Of a stretch of DNA of 64,000 nucleotides, positions 1 through 7,421 are shown piece by piece. The stretch lies in assembly GCA_943370025.1 (NCBI GenBank), contig CALRPI020000019.1, forward strand, positions 12,286 to 76,285. Direction: 5' to 3'. A program made the position numbers and the translations under genes. The stretch is from JAAUUE01 sp943370025 (lineage in GTDB: Bacteria > Cyanobacteriota > Cyanobacteriia > Cyanobacteriales > JAAUUE01). The notes beneath the pieces are model-generated. The model was given only the letters and a program-made list of their open reading frames with translations. It was not told the DNA's origin and searched no databases. Positions within the stretch are counted from its first letter, which is position 1, and the number at the start of each line of letters is the position of its first letter.

Positions 1-80
1 GCTAAAACAATTGATGAACTGTAACTGTACATCGATTCATCTCAAAATGAATATCCATCATTTTTAAGGCTATTTCTAAA

Positions 81-2054
81 TCAAACCCTCCCTGAGTTAG
101 GGGTATTATCCATTTCGGCGAAATGTTCCATTAAGGAGCGATGGATAAAAATATAGCCACCACCAACTTTTTGTAGAAATAATTTATCACTTGCCCAATC
201 AAGAAATCGAGAATAATTCCAAGGGGTACACCCCGTAAAAAATATAATTAAGCGTAACGTAAAATGTCTGATACATGCCAAACCTCCAAAATAGAGTCCT
301 CCAACCACAGCACCAACCAAAGCAAAAAACACAATCACTCCACTAACTAACTTTATATTAAATATAAAAATTAGACCCGGAAATATCCCACAAATCAGTC
401 CACTAAGCAGTGTATAAATCAAAGCATTCACAAATGATTCTTGAATAATTTGATTTGAATAGCTATTTTTTCTTTGAACTTCCAAATGAACTAGATCAGC
501 CTTAGATAGTCCAAAAATCAATCCTAAAAACAGCCCACTAATCAATCCCCAATAAAGCCCCAAACTCATTGTGACAAGCAAAAACACATAACTACCAGAC
601 AATCCAGGAAATACTCCAAAAACCATCCCGGAAATCATTCCAATACATGCCCAGTCTCGGAGTGTTTCTCTAAAATCCCTCCAAGAGAATTTTACAGATT
701 GCACAAACTTTATTTCTTCTTCAAAAAAACTAATTACCATCATGTATGCTCCTAAAATCATAAAAATAGTAATTATAAAACCAATCAACCCACCACCATT
801 TATCCCAACAAGAAATCCGGCAATTAATGTAAAAGCTATCAAAATTACCACGACGAACAGTAGAAAATAGGTAACAAAAGCATTAAGCTTGATATTTATC
901 CAGTTGAATTGTATGTTGTGAATTAAGAAAATAGTTTGAGAATGCTGAATCATGTTCCTTGCTATCCAGACCAGACGAGACATAGCATTATTGCGAGAAT
1001 ATAATTGCTTCTCTTGAGATTGATAAATTGGATGATAAGCTACTATCCTTGAACCTTGAAATATTCGATTAATATAATCATCAAACAACTGCTTCTCACG
1101 ATTTGAACTGACAATTATTTCAGGAGCATCCACAAAATCAATTTCTTGATATGCTAACACCATGATATTGAGTAGGAGAGGAGACTTAGCTAACTCTTTT
1201 AATGTTGCATCTTTAGTCAACAATGTTTTTAATACAGTTAAGTTCGATTGAAGCCGATTTAGATAATCTTGAATCTGATCTGGGGTCAATGGTAAGAGCA
1301 TCAGGGCAGATTGTAATCTTAGCTTATTATCCAATTTTCCATAATCCTGTACTCGACAACAAACTACCATCTCTGTAGATTGCGCTTGCTGAAAACTATT
1401 TAATTCCATTACACAAGCTTTGCGCTTTTCTAAATCTCGAATTTCATCCAATCCATCCAACAACAATAGTAGTTCTTGGTTATTCACCCACTGCTCTCCA
1501 ACTTTTTTAGGGACATGATATTTACTATTTAGTTCCTCAACTATCCACTGAATAATATTTTGTTTCCCCACACCCCAAGAAGAAAGGTTTAGCACTACAG
1601 GAATGCGGCAACTTCCATCATCTTCAGCACGCTTAATCAAATCCCGTGCCAATTGCAGCAGAGTAATAGTTTTCCCCGATCCCGGCTCCCCCAAAACTAA
1701 CAGCGTCCCACCTGCTCCCAACTTATCAAATACCTCAATCACAGGCGTACCTACTGGCAAAGGTTCCGGCTCTTGGTCAGCCTTAATAAAATTCAAATTC
1801 CAAGGAGACTCAACCGCACTTTCACGCTTCTCCAAACCTAAAACAATAGGAATCTGCTCATGCAAAGATTTCTCTAAAACCCCTTCTACCCAAGCAGTTT
1901 TCACCAGATTCAATAGAGCTTGACGGTTGCGAAATTCCTGCCGTGACATATCGTTATCCAAGCGGATTTCACCAACATGAACCGTCCCCCCTTGGACATT
2001 GATCCCAATTTTTTCCGCCAACTTTCTACCAAAATTATTCATGTTAACTTGCAA
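81..2054 (-). CDS. NACHT-family NTPase with C-terminal transmembrane region
   Basis: 657 residues. The N-terminus carries a short motif (LAEKIGINVQGGTV, residues 12-25) that recurs at the C-terminus of the small protein encoded just upstream. A NACHT/STAND NTPase follows, with Walker A GEPGSGKT (122-129) and Walker B LLLLLDGLDE (195-204). About five hydrophobic segments lie at roughly 391-415, 421-445, 468-516, 543-566 and 569-592. The C-terminus ends in GGGYIFIHRSLMEHF, a tail I remember from membrane-type bacterial NACHT proteins. These are NTP-driven switches, and several bacterial NACHT proteins are anti-phage defence factors; a defence role here is inference. The ATG start follows 116 bp of non-coding DNA with a direct repeat. 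AT-rich in its 3' half compared with housekeeping neighbours. Confidence 0.85.
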   Translation of the reverse strand: MQVNMNNFGRKLAEKIGINVQGGTVHVGEIRLDNDMSRQEFRNRQALLNLVKTAWVEGVLEKSLHEQIPIVLGLEKRESAVESPWNLNFIKADQEPEPLPVGTPVIEVFDKLGAGGTLLVLGEPGSGKTITLLQLARDLIKRAEDDGSCRIPVVLNLSSWGVGKQNIIQWIVEELNSKYHVPKKVGEQWVNNQELLLLLDGLDEIRDLEKRKACVMELNSFQQAQSTEMVVCCRVQDYGKLDNKLRLQSALMLLPLTPDQIQDYLNRLQSNLTVLKTLLTKDATLKELAKSPLLLNIMVLAYQEIDFVDAPEIIVSSNREKQLFDDYINRIFQGSRIVAYHPIYQSQEKQLYSRNNAMSRLVWIARNMIQHSQTIFLIHNIQFNWINIKLNAFVTYFLLFVVVILIAFTLIAGFLVGINGGGLIGFIITIFMILGAYMMVISFFEEEIKFVQSVKFSWRDFRETLRDWACIGMISGMVFGVFPGLSGSYVFLLVTMSLGLYWGLISGLFLGLIFGLSKADLVHLEVQRKNSYSNQIIQESFVNALIYTLLSGLICGIFPGLIFIFNIKLVSGVIVFFALVGAVVGGLYFGGLACIRHFTLRLIIFFTGCTPWNYSRFLDWASDKLFLQKVGGGYIFIHRSLMEHFAEMDNTPNSGRV

Positions 2055-2088
2055 TGATGAGGATTACCGAGTTTCGACTTCGCTCAAC

Positions 2089-2161
2089 TCTCCAATATTC
2101 CGTGGGTTGAACAGGAAAAACAATTCTCCAATATTCCGTGGGTTGAGCGGAGCCGAAACCC
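2089..2161. repeat. Two 22-bp direct repeats plus inverted arms between the NACHT gene and its partner
   Basis: TCTCCAATATTCCGTGGGTT occurs at 2089 and again at 2125 (22 bp identical each). The pair is flanked by inverted arms: GAGTTTCGACTTCGCTCAAC (2069-2088) and GTTGAGCGGAGCCGAAACCC (2142-2161). The element sits between two co-oriented genes that probably belong together, so it could act as an RNA structure in their transcript. The TTCGACTnCGCTCA core also occurs in hairpin loops elsewhere in the window. Confidence 0.7.
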
Positions 2162-2170
2162 ACGGTTAAC

Positions 2171-2593
2171 TTAGAAACTTAAGGTTTGAATATTCACCGT
2201 TCCCCCCTGCACCACCAACCCAATTTTCTCCGCCAACTTAGCATTATTTTGAATCAAAGCTGGTTCATCCTTCACTGCCTGTGCTGTATCCTGTATTTTC
2301 TGTAATAGTTCAGGATCAGCCTTTACCAAACTTTCCACCGCCAAAATCGCCTGAGAAACTTCCTGATCATTTACTGCTGCTGTTTCCAGTTCCGCCACCG
2401 CCTGCTGGAAATCAGCCCCAGGTGCAGCCTCAGCCACTGCCTCCGTCTTTTTCAAGAGCTTTGTCTTAACCAACTGCACCAAACTTCCTACCTGAGCGCT
2501 AACCGCCTCCCCTAACTTATCTCCCGTCTTTTCAAAAGCTTTTTTCAGAATCAACATCCCGATTGCGATCGCTCCCGTGGTCAGTGGTTCCAT
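2171..2593 (-). CDS. Small helical protein sharing a C-terminal motif with the adjacent NACHT protein
   Basis: 140 residues, not a named family that I recognise. The first 17 residues are hydrophobic (a possible membrane or hydrophobic helix); residues 20-115 are Ala/Glu/Lys-rich and predicted helical. The C-terminus, LAEKIGLVVQGGTVNI, matches the N-terminal motif of the NACHT protein downstream (LAEKIGINVQGGTVHV). The gene lies 116 bp upstream of the NACHT gene on the same strand, so the two are probably co-transcribed. The shared motif suggests a common binding partner or co-assembly; that is inference. ATG start with AGGAGT a few bases upstream on the minus strand. Confidence 0.65.
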   Translation of the reverse strand: MEPLTTGAIAIGMLILKKAFEKTGDKLGEAVSAQVGSLVQLVKTKLLKKTEAVAEAAPGADFQQAVAELETAAVNDQEVSQAILAVESLVKADPELLQKIQDTAQAVKDEPALIQNNAKLAEKIGLVVQGGTVNIQTLSF

Positions 2594-2695
2594 GAATACT
2601 CCTAAATAAGTGACATAAATACTCTGTTATAAAAATTTTATCCTGAAATCCTCAAGTTATCATTAATCAGATACAACAATAAAAGGAGCTTTAAC

Positions 2696-2950
2696 ATGAC
2701 ACAAATTATTTTAGAAACCCTCAAACCGATAGTTGTAGCAAGACTCAAGTACTTAGCCCAAAGTCATCAAAGGACTTTAGAGGAGGAAATTACATCTATC
2801 CTTGAGGATGTAACAGAAAACACCCCTCTAGTAACACCAGAAAGTTTGGGTTGGTCGCCCGGTTTCTTTGAAAAAACTAGCGGCTGTTGGGTAGGAGAAT
2901 TAGTTAGAGAGCCTCAGCCAGAAGCCCAAGAAAGGGAGTCGTTGCCATAA
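2696..2950 (+). CDS. Antitoxin-like protein (FitA/VapB type) of a PIN toxin pair
   Basis: 84 residues. The N-terminal half has a ribbon-helix-helix look (TQIILETLKPIVVARLKYLA, then HQRTLEEEITSILED), as in FitA/VapB antitoxins that bind their own promoter. The C-terminal tail (PGFFEKTSGCWVGELVRE) resembles the toxin-wrapping segment of such antitoxins. GGAG lies a suitable distance before the ATG. It overlaps the PIN reading frame by 4 bp: the stop is TAA at 2948-2950, and the toxin frame begins at ATA 2947-2949. The usual arrangement is ATGA, so one G-to-A change at 2949 would explain both the TAA stop here and the ATA in the toxin. Confidence 0.75.
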   Translation: MTQIILETLKPIVVARLKYLAQSHQRTLEEEITSILEDVTENTPLVTPESLGWSPGFFEKTSGCWVGELVREPQPEAQERESLP

Positions 2951-3351
2951 GTTATTTATTAGATACTAATGCTTGTATTCAATATCTTAAGTCTCGTGAC
3001 AACCCTGTCTCCTATCGATTAAGACAACTACCAGCAAGTGATGTTTTCCTTTGTGACGTTGTAAAATTCGAGCTTTACTATGGAGCTTATAAAAGTTCTA
3101 ATAGAGACAAAAATCTAACAAACTTAGCAATATTCTTTAATGAATTTTCCAGTTTGCCATTTGATGGACAAGCAGCAGATATTTGTGGTTATATACGTGC
3201 TGAATTAAATAGGCAAGGAAGACCTATTGGAGTTTGTGATTTACAAATCGCCGCCATCGCTCTTGTCCATAATTCAATATTAGTAACTCATAATGTGGCA
3301 GAATTTAGTCGAGTCCAAGGATTACAATATGAAGACTGGGAAATTTTATAA
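2947..3351 (+). pseudogene. PIN-domain (VapC-type) toxin whose start codon is ATA
   Basis: The reading frame is open for 134 codons and reads as a complete PIN ribonuclease. The acidic residues are in place: LLDTN near the start, VVKFELYYGA, GVCDLQIAAIAL, then the THNVAEF strand. The expected ATG is ATA (2947-2949). An AAAGGGAG Shine-Dalgarno stretch (2931-2938) is correctly spaced from this ATA. No ATG, GTG or TTG exists in frame between the upstream stop (2905-2907) and position 2947. The first standard start downstream is TTG at 3154, which would give a 65-residue product lacking the first acidic residues. Either the toxin is silenced by a single base change with the rest intact, or it is made at low level from ATA. 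A sequencing error is also possible. Confidence 0.75.
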
Positions 3352-3372
3352 TAAATTGACTGATTAAGAGAA

Positions 3373-5100
3373 ATGCTAGAACACGATGTGATTATTGTTG
3401 GTGGTGGGTTGGCGGGGTGTCGGGCGGCGCTAGAAATTGCCCGGATTGACCCCAGCTTGAAAATTGCCTTAGTTGCCAAAACTCACCCGATTCGATCGCA
3501 CTCCGTTGCCGCCCAAGGAGGCATGGCTGCCACTCTGAAAAATGTCGATGATACCGATAGTTGGGAGGCACACGCCTTTGATACCGTCAAGGGTTCCGAT
3601 TATCTCGCCGATCAAGATGCAGTGGAAATTCTCACCAAAGAAGCTCCCGATGTGGTGATCGACCTAGAGCATTTGGGGGTTTTGTTTTCACGCCTACCCG
3701 ATGGTCGCATTGCCCAGCGAGCCTTTGGCGGGCATACCCACAACCGCACCTGCTACGCTGCTGATAAAACTGGTCATGCCATTCTGCACGAATTGGTGAA
3801 TAACCTCCGCCGCTTCGGGGTGCAGCTTTATGAAGAATGGTATGTGATGCGCCTAATCCTCGAAGAAGGTCAAGCCAAAGGTGTGGTCATGTATCATCTC
3901 TTGGATGGGACAGTGCAGGTAGTCCGGGCGAAAGCGGTGATGTTTGCTACCGGGGGCTACGGCAGGGCTTTTAATACGACATCCAACGATTACGCTTCCA
4001 CGGGAGACGGTTTAGCCATGAGTGCGATCGCTGGTCTGCCTCTCGAAGATATGGAATTTGTCCAGTTCCATCCCACGGGTTTGTATCCGGTAGGGGTGTT
4101 GATTTCTGAAGCGGTGCGGGGAGAAGGAGCCTATTTGATTAATAGCAACGGGGAAAGGTTCATGGAACACTATGCCCCTAGCCGAATGGAACTTGCTCCA
4201 CGGGATATCACCTCTAGGGCGATCGCCAAGGAAGTTATGGCAGGACGGGGCAGCAATGTGGATGGTACTGCCGGGGGACCTTTTGTTTATCTAGACCTGC
4301 GCCACATGGGCAAGGAAAAAATCATGAGTCGGGTTCCCTTCTGTTGGGAGGAGGCTCATAGACTCTTGGGAATTGATGCGGTGACTCAACCTATGCCCGT
4401 ACGACCGACGGTGCATTACTCCATGGGTGGGATTCCTGTGAATACCGATGGTCAAGTTCGTAGTGGAGCCGATGGATTAGTTGAGGGCTTTTTTGCCGCT
4501 GGGGAGTGTGCTTGTGTTTCGGTGCATGGAGCGAACCGTCTGGGCAGTAATTCCTTGTTGGAATGTGTGGTGTATGGCAGAAGGACGGGGAAAGCGATCG
4601 CCCATTTTGTCCAGAACCGGAAGTTGCCTGATATTGATGAGCAATATTACCAACAACAGGCACAGACAGAAATTGAGGAACTAGTTAATCGATCGGGAAA
4701 TATCAGAATTAATCATCTCCGCCAACAATATCAAGACACTCTCACGGAATATTGTGGTGTATTTCGGACAGAGGAATTAATGCAAACAGGCTTAACCAAA
4801 CTACAAAATCTCCAACAACAATACTCGCAAATTTATCTAGATGATAAAGGAAAAGATTGGAATACAGAACTCATTGAGGCATGGGAGTTAAAGAACCTGA
4901 TGTTAGTAGGAGAAATGATTCTTACCTCTGCTCTCCAGCGCCAAGAAAGTCGAGGGGCGCATTGCCGAGATGACTATCCCCAAAGAAATGATGATCAGTT
5001 TCTCCAGCATACTCTTGCTTATTATTCTCCGACAAATATTGACATTAAATATATGCCAGTAGCCATCACTATGTTCACTCCCCAAGAGCGCAAATATTAG
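3373..5100 (+). CDS. sdhA: Succinate dehydrogenase / fumarate reductase flavoprotein subunit
   Basis: 575 residues, normal length for the family. It oxidises succinate to fumarate (or the reverse) with covalently bound FAD, feeding electrons to the quinone pool on the thylakoid or cytoplasmic membrane. The FAD dinucleotide motif VGGGLAGCRAAL is at residues 8-19. The flavin-attachment region RSHSVAAQGGMAA follows. Substrate-site motifs THNRTCYAADKTGH and FHPTGLYPVG and the C-terminal HGANRLGSNSLLE are all present. The iron-sulphur and membrane subunits are not next to it, which is common in cyanobacteria. The ATG follows AAGAG. It starts 21 bp after the PIN frame. Confidence 0.95.
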   Translation: MLEHDVIIVGGGLAGCRAALEIARIDPSLKIALVAKTHPIRSHSVAAQGGMAATLKNVDDTDSWEAHAFDTVKGSDYLADQDAVEILTKEAPDVVIDLEHLGVLFSRLPDGRIAQRAFGGHTHNRTCYAADKTGHAILHELVNNLRRFGVQLYEEWYVMRLILEEGQAKGVVMYHLLDGTVQVVRAKAVMFATGGYGRAFNTTSNDYASTGDGLAMSAIAGLPLEDMEFVQFHPTGLYPVGVLISEAVRGEGAYLINSNGERFMEHYAPSRMELAPRDITSRAIAKEVMAGRGSNVDGTAGGPFVYLDLRHMGKEKIMSRVPFCWEEAHRLLGIDAVTQPMPVRPTVHYSMGGIPVNTDGQVRSGADGLVEGFFAAGECACVSVHGANRLGSNSLLECVVYGRRTGKAIAHFVQNRKLPDIDEQYYQQQAQTEIEELVNRSGNIRINHLRQQYQDTLTEYCGVFRTEELMQTGLTKLQNLQQQYSQIYLDDKGKDWNTELIEAWELKNLMLVGEMILTSALQRQESRGAHCRDDYPQRNDDQFLQHTLAYYSPTNIDIKYMPVAITMFTPQERKY

Positions 5101-5128
5101 TAGATAAATCAATATAGGCTTAATATTT

Positions 5129-5827
5129 ATGCCCAAATCAAGACGAAAAGCGGGAAGAAATATTCGTGGGTTGGCAATCAATAGACGAATAGATGCGATA
5201 ATTTCCTTTGGTTTTTCGGGGATACTTATCTGTTCGCCACTTTTCGTTAAGGCTTTAGAGAACTATATCAAACAAATCCCTTCCTTAAATCTCTCTCAAA
5301 CACAATTCTCCTTGAATTTTCCCCCAATCATTTATCTGCTCTTGGTTGTTTTTGCCTTGTTAGCTATAGCAAATGGTGCTTTCCTATGGAAGCGAGCTAA
5401 TCATGCAGATCAAGGTGCTAAGGGTGAAGAAGAAACGGCTCAAGAAATATCTCAACTAGAAAAAGATGGCTGGCAAGTTGAATTTAATTTGCAATTGGGG
5501 AATAGATTGGGAGATGTGGATATTATTTGTATTTCCCCGCAAAATAAAGCCTATACGATCGATGTCAAATCCCACGGAGGGGAAGTAGTAACCGATGGTC
5601 AAAAATTATATCGACGGTGGGGCAAGAAAAATAGTTCTTTTGAAAAGAATTTTCTAGAGCAAGCAATGAAACAAGCTTTGCAAGTCAAGAAGCAAAAGAA
5701 CTTGAGTTTTGTAATTCCGATCGTGGCTTTTTCTAAGGCGAGAGTTTCAATTTCTACTAACAAAGTTCAAAAAGTTTATGTAGTTGAAAAATCCAAATTA
5801 GTTGCATTTTTGAAATCATTGGACTAG
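5129..5827 (+). CDS. NERD-domain protein with two N-terminal membrane segments
   Basis: 232 residues. A basic N-terminus is followed by hydrophobic segments at about 22-44 and 66-90. A NERD (nuclease-related) domain then starts at GAKGEEETAQEI. Its core contains GNRLGDVDIICISP and YTIDVKSHGGEV, which supply the Asp and Asp-x-Lys expected of a PD-(D/E)xK-like site. NERD proteins are putative nucleases, mostly uncharacterised. The gene starts 28 bp after sdhA but is unlikely to be functionally linked to it. It is followed by an HNH protein, so the two may form a nuclease pair. Confidence 0.8.
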   Translation: MPKSRRKAGRNIRGLAINRRIDAIISFGFSGILICSPLFVKALENYIKQIPSLNLSQTQFSLNFPPIIYLLLVVFALLAIANGAFLWKRANHADQGAKGEEETAQEISQLEKDGWQVEFNLQLGNRLGDVDIICISPQNKAYTIDVKSHGGEVVTDGQKLYRRWGKKNSSFEKNFLEQAMKQALQVKKQKNLSFVIPIVAFSKARVSISTNKVQKVYVVEKSKLVAFLKSLD

Positions 5828-5883
5828 AGTGATCGTTATATACTCGTATAGTACACCTGTTCACAATATCCCATTTTATATTT

Positions 5884-7140
5884 ATGTTTTATTCCCCTGT
5901 AGAACTACCGTTACCTGAAAAGGCATCCCAGTTAAAATCATGTTTCTACTGCTCTTGTTTACTTCCAGCATTAATAAACGAACATATATTTAATTCTACT
6001 TGGGCTGGTTCCCACCAAACAACAAAACTAATTTGTGATAAGTGTAACGGAAGCTTTTCAGAGAAAGTTGACAAAGCATTTTTAATATACACTGAGGTAT
6101 TAAGAAATGCTTGGTTGATTAAAAATAAGCGTAACAAATCAGTACCTATTATTAAAATAGATGAATATTATTCTCTTGATGTAGGAGGAAAACTAAAAAT
6201 AAATAGACCTTTAATCGAGGAAGAAATCCAAGCTGATGGACTTATTAGACACAAAGTTTCTTTTAACTCAAAAGGAGAACTCAGAAAATGGATAGACAGT
6301 CATGCTCCAGAGGCTTTGTTAGGGAGAGCTTTGAGTAAAGAAGAGCAACGGAATATAATCGAACAAGCACAGTATGAATCAGAAGATGCAAGACCACAGG
6401 AAGTTTATAGAATTCTGGATATTCGGAGTCAGTACCGTTCAGCCGCACATACAATATTAAAATGTTTAGGCTTTTTTATGCCTGATTGGGTTTGCAGTGA
6501 ACAAACTAGAGAGGTTCGCCAATTTGCTCGTTATAATGAGGGTGACTTCTGCCTATTTGGAGTTGAAGCAATACAGCATTTTTCCTTAGCTAGCCAATTT
6601 GTGGGATCGTTAGGAGTAAATTATAATTCGGTGGAAATTTACTGGTGTTCCTATTTACGAATGGTAATTGGAGTTTTGACAATTCTTGATCGTGTTAAAA
6701 GAGCCGTTATAATAGCTAAAAACTATCCTTGTATAGATAGAGTTTTATATATTTATGAAAGCACAGATGGCTCTGGAAACCCACCCCTTGCATTCTTAGC
6801 AGATGAAAATCCAGAACAATTTTCTTTGCCTATTGAAATTCAGTATTTCTTATCCCGACATAGGATTAATCAGGTTTTCAATAATGAAATTTCAGAAGCT
6901 GCTATTAATTATCCAATAGATGTCTTTATAGCTAAACTTAGAGAAACAATTAAAAAAATCAATCAAGAAAGTTTGAAAGTTGATAATAATATTTCAGAGA
7001 AGTATCGAGAAGCTTTTCTAGAGTTTTTTACCAATCTAGATAAAATTTCAGGCATATCAATAAAATTGGAAAAATTTTCATCTAAAATATTAGATTATGA
7101 CTTTACAAATTTAATCTATAGTAGTTGCCGATTTAATTAG
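5884..7140 (+). CDS. HNH-type endonuclease-like protein
   Basis: 418 residues. The N-terminus holds a zinc-binding HNH signature: SCFYC, then INEHIFNSTWAG, then LICDKCNGSFSEKVD. These supply two Cys-x2-Cys pairs, the catalytic-type His and the Asn. The remaining 350 residues are not recognised; they are mixed helix/strand and may recognise substrate. The gene is AT-rich and lies 56 bp after the NERD gene on the same strand. A long perfect hairpin begins exactly at its stop codon. Function is likely DNA or RNA cleavage; a defence role is inference from the neighbours. Confidence 0.7.
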   Translation: MFYSPVELPLPEKASQLKSCFYCSCLLPALINEHIFNSTWAGSHQTTKLICDKCNGSFSEKVDKAFLIYTEVLRNAWLIKNKRNKSVPIIKIDEYYSLDVGGKLKINRPLIEEEIQADGLIRHKVSFNSKGELRKWIDSHAPEALLGRALSKEEQRNIIEQAQYESEDARPQEVYRILDIRSQYRSAAHTILKCLGFFMPDWVCSEQTREVRQFARYNEGDFCLFGVEAIQHFSLASQFVGSLGVNYNSVEIYWCSYLRMVIGVLTILDRVKRAVIIAKNYPCIDRVLYIYESTDGSGNPPLAFLADENPEQFSLPIEIQYFLSRHRINQVFNNEISEAAINYPIDVFIAKLRETIKKINQESLKVDNNISEKYREAFLEFFTNLDKISGISIKLEKFSSKILDYDFTNLIYSSCRFN

Positions 7141-7182
7141 GACGTTTTTGAGGGTGCGCGGAGCGCGCCCTCAAAAACGTCC
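7140..7182. repeat. Long perfect hairpin with a GCGCGGAGCGC centre
   Basis: Arms GGACGTTTTTGAGGG and CCCTCAAAAACGTCC flank a GC-rich centre (tGCGCGGAGCGCG). The left arm begins at the last base of the HNH stop codon. There is no T-tract, so it is not a classical terminator. The same centre occurs in the hairpins near 10560 and 46060. Confidence 0.75.
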
Positions 7183-7191
7183 CTGTCCTAA

Positions 7192-7299
7192 CTAGAATGG
7201 CACTTACTATATAAACTTGTTGATAAAGAGCATAATGATATAGAGTATATGCCATATATAGCAGAAGCTCTTAATGATATTGTAGATGAGATTGACTGA
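7192..7299 (+). other. Possible coding remnant between the HNH gene and the histidine kinase gene
   Basis: A start-less frame of 35 codons directly after the hairpin reads as an acidic tail ending in IAEALNDIVDEID and a stop. It could be the displaced C-terminal end of a lost gene or chance. The rest of 7300-7421 is AT-rich with nothing recognisable. Confidence 0.2.
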
Positions 7300-7421
7300 A
7301 ATTTATTACAGTAGAAATAGATACTGCAAAGAAAAGATATCAAGTGTTTTTAAATATTAAAGATTTCCCTCCACCATTAATATTCTTGTTAACATTGATA
7401 TAAAAACAAATAACTACTTAT

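Noticed and set aside
1603..1923. Plus-strand reading frame opposite the NACHT gene
   Set aside because: It is antisense to a gene with clear Walker motifs and has no recognisable content.
7140..7182. Hairpin as a classical terminator of the HNH gene
   Set aside because: No T-tract follows, and the centre matches other dispersed hairpins.
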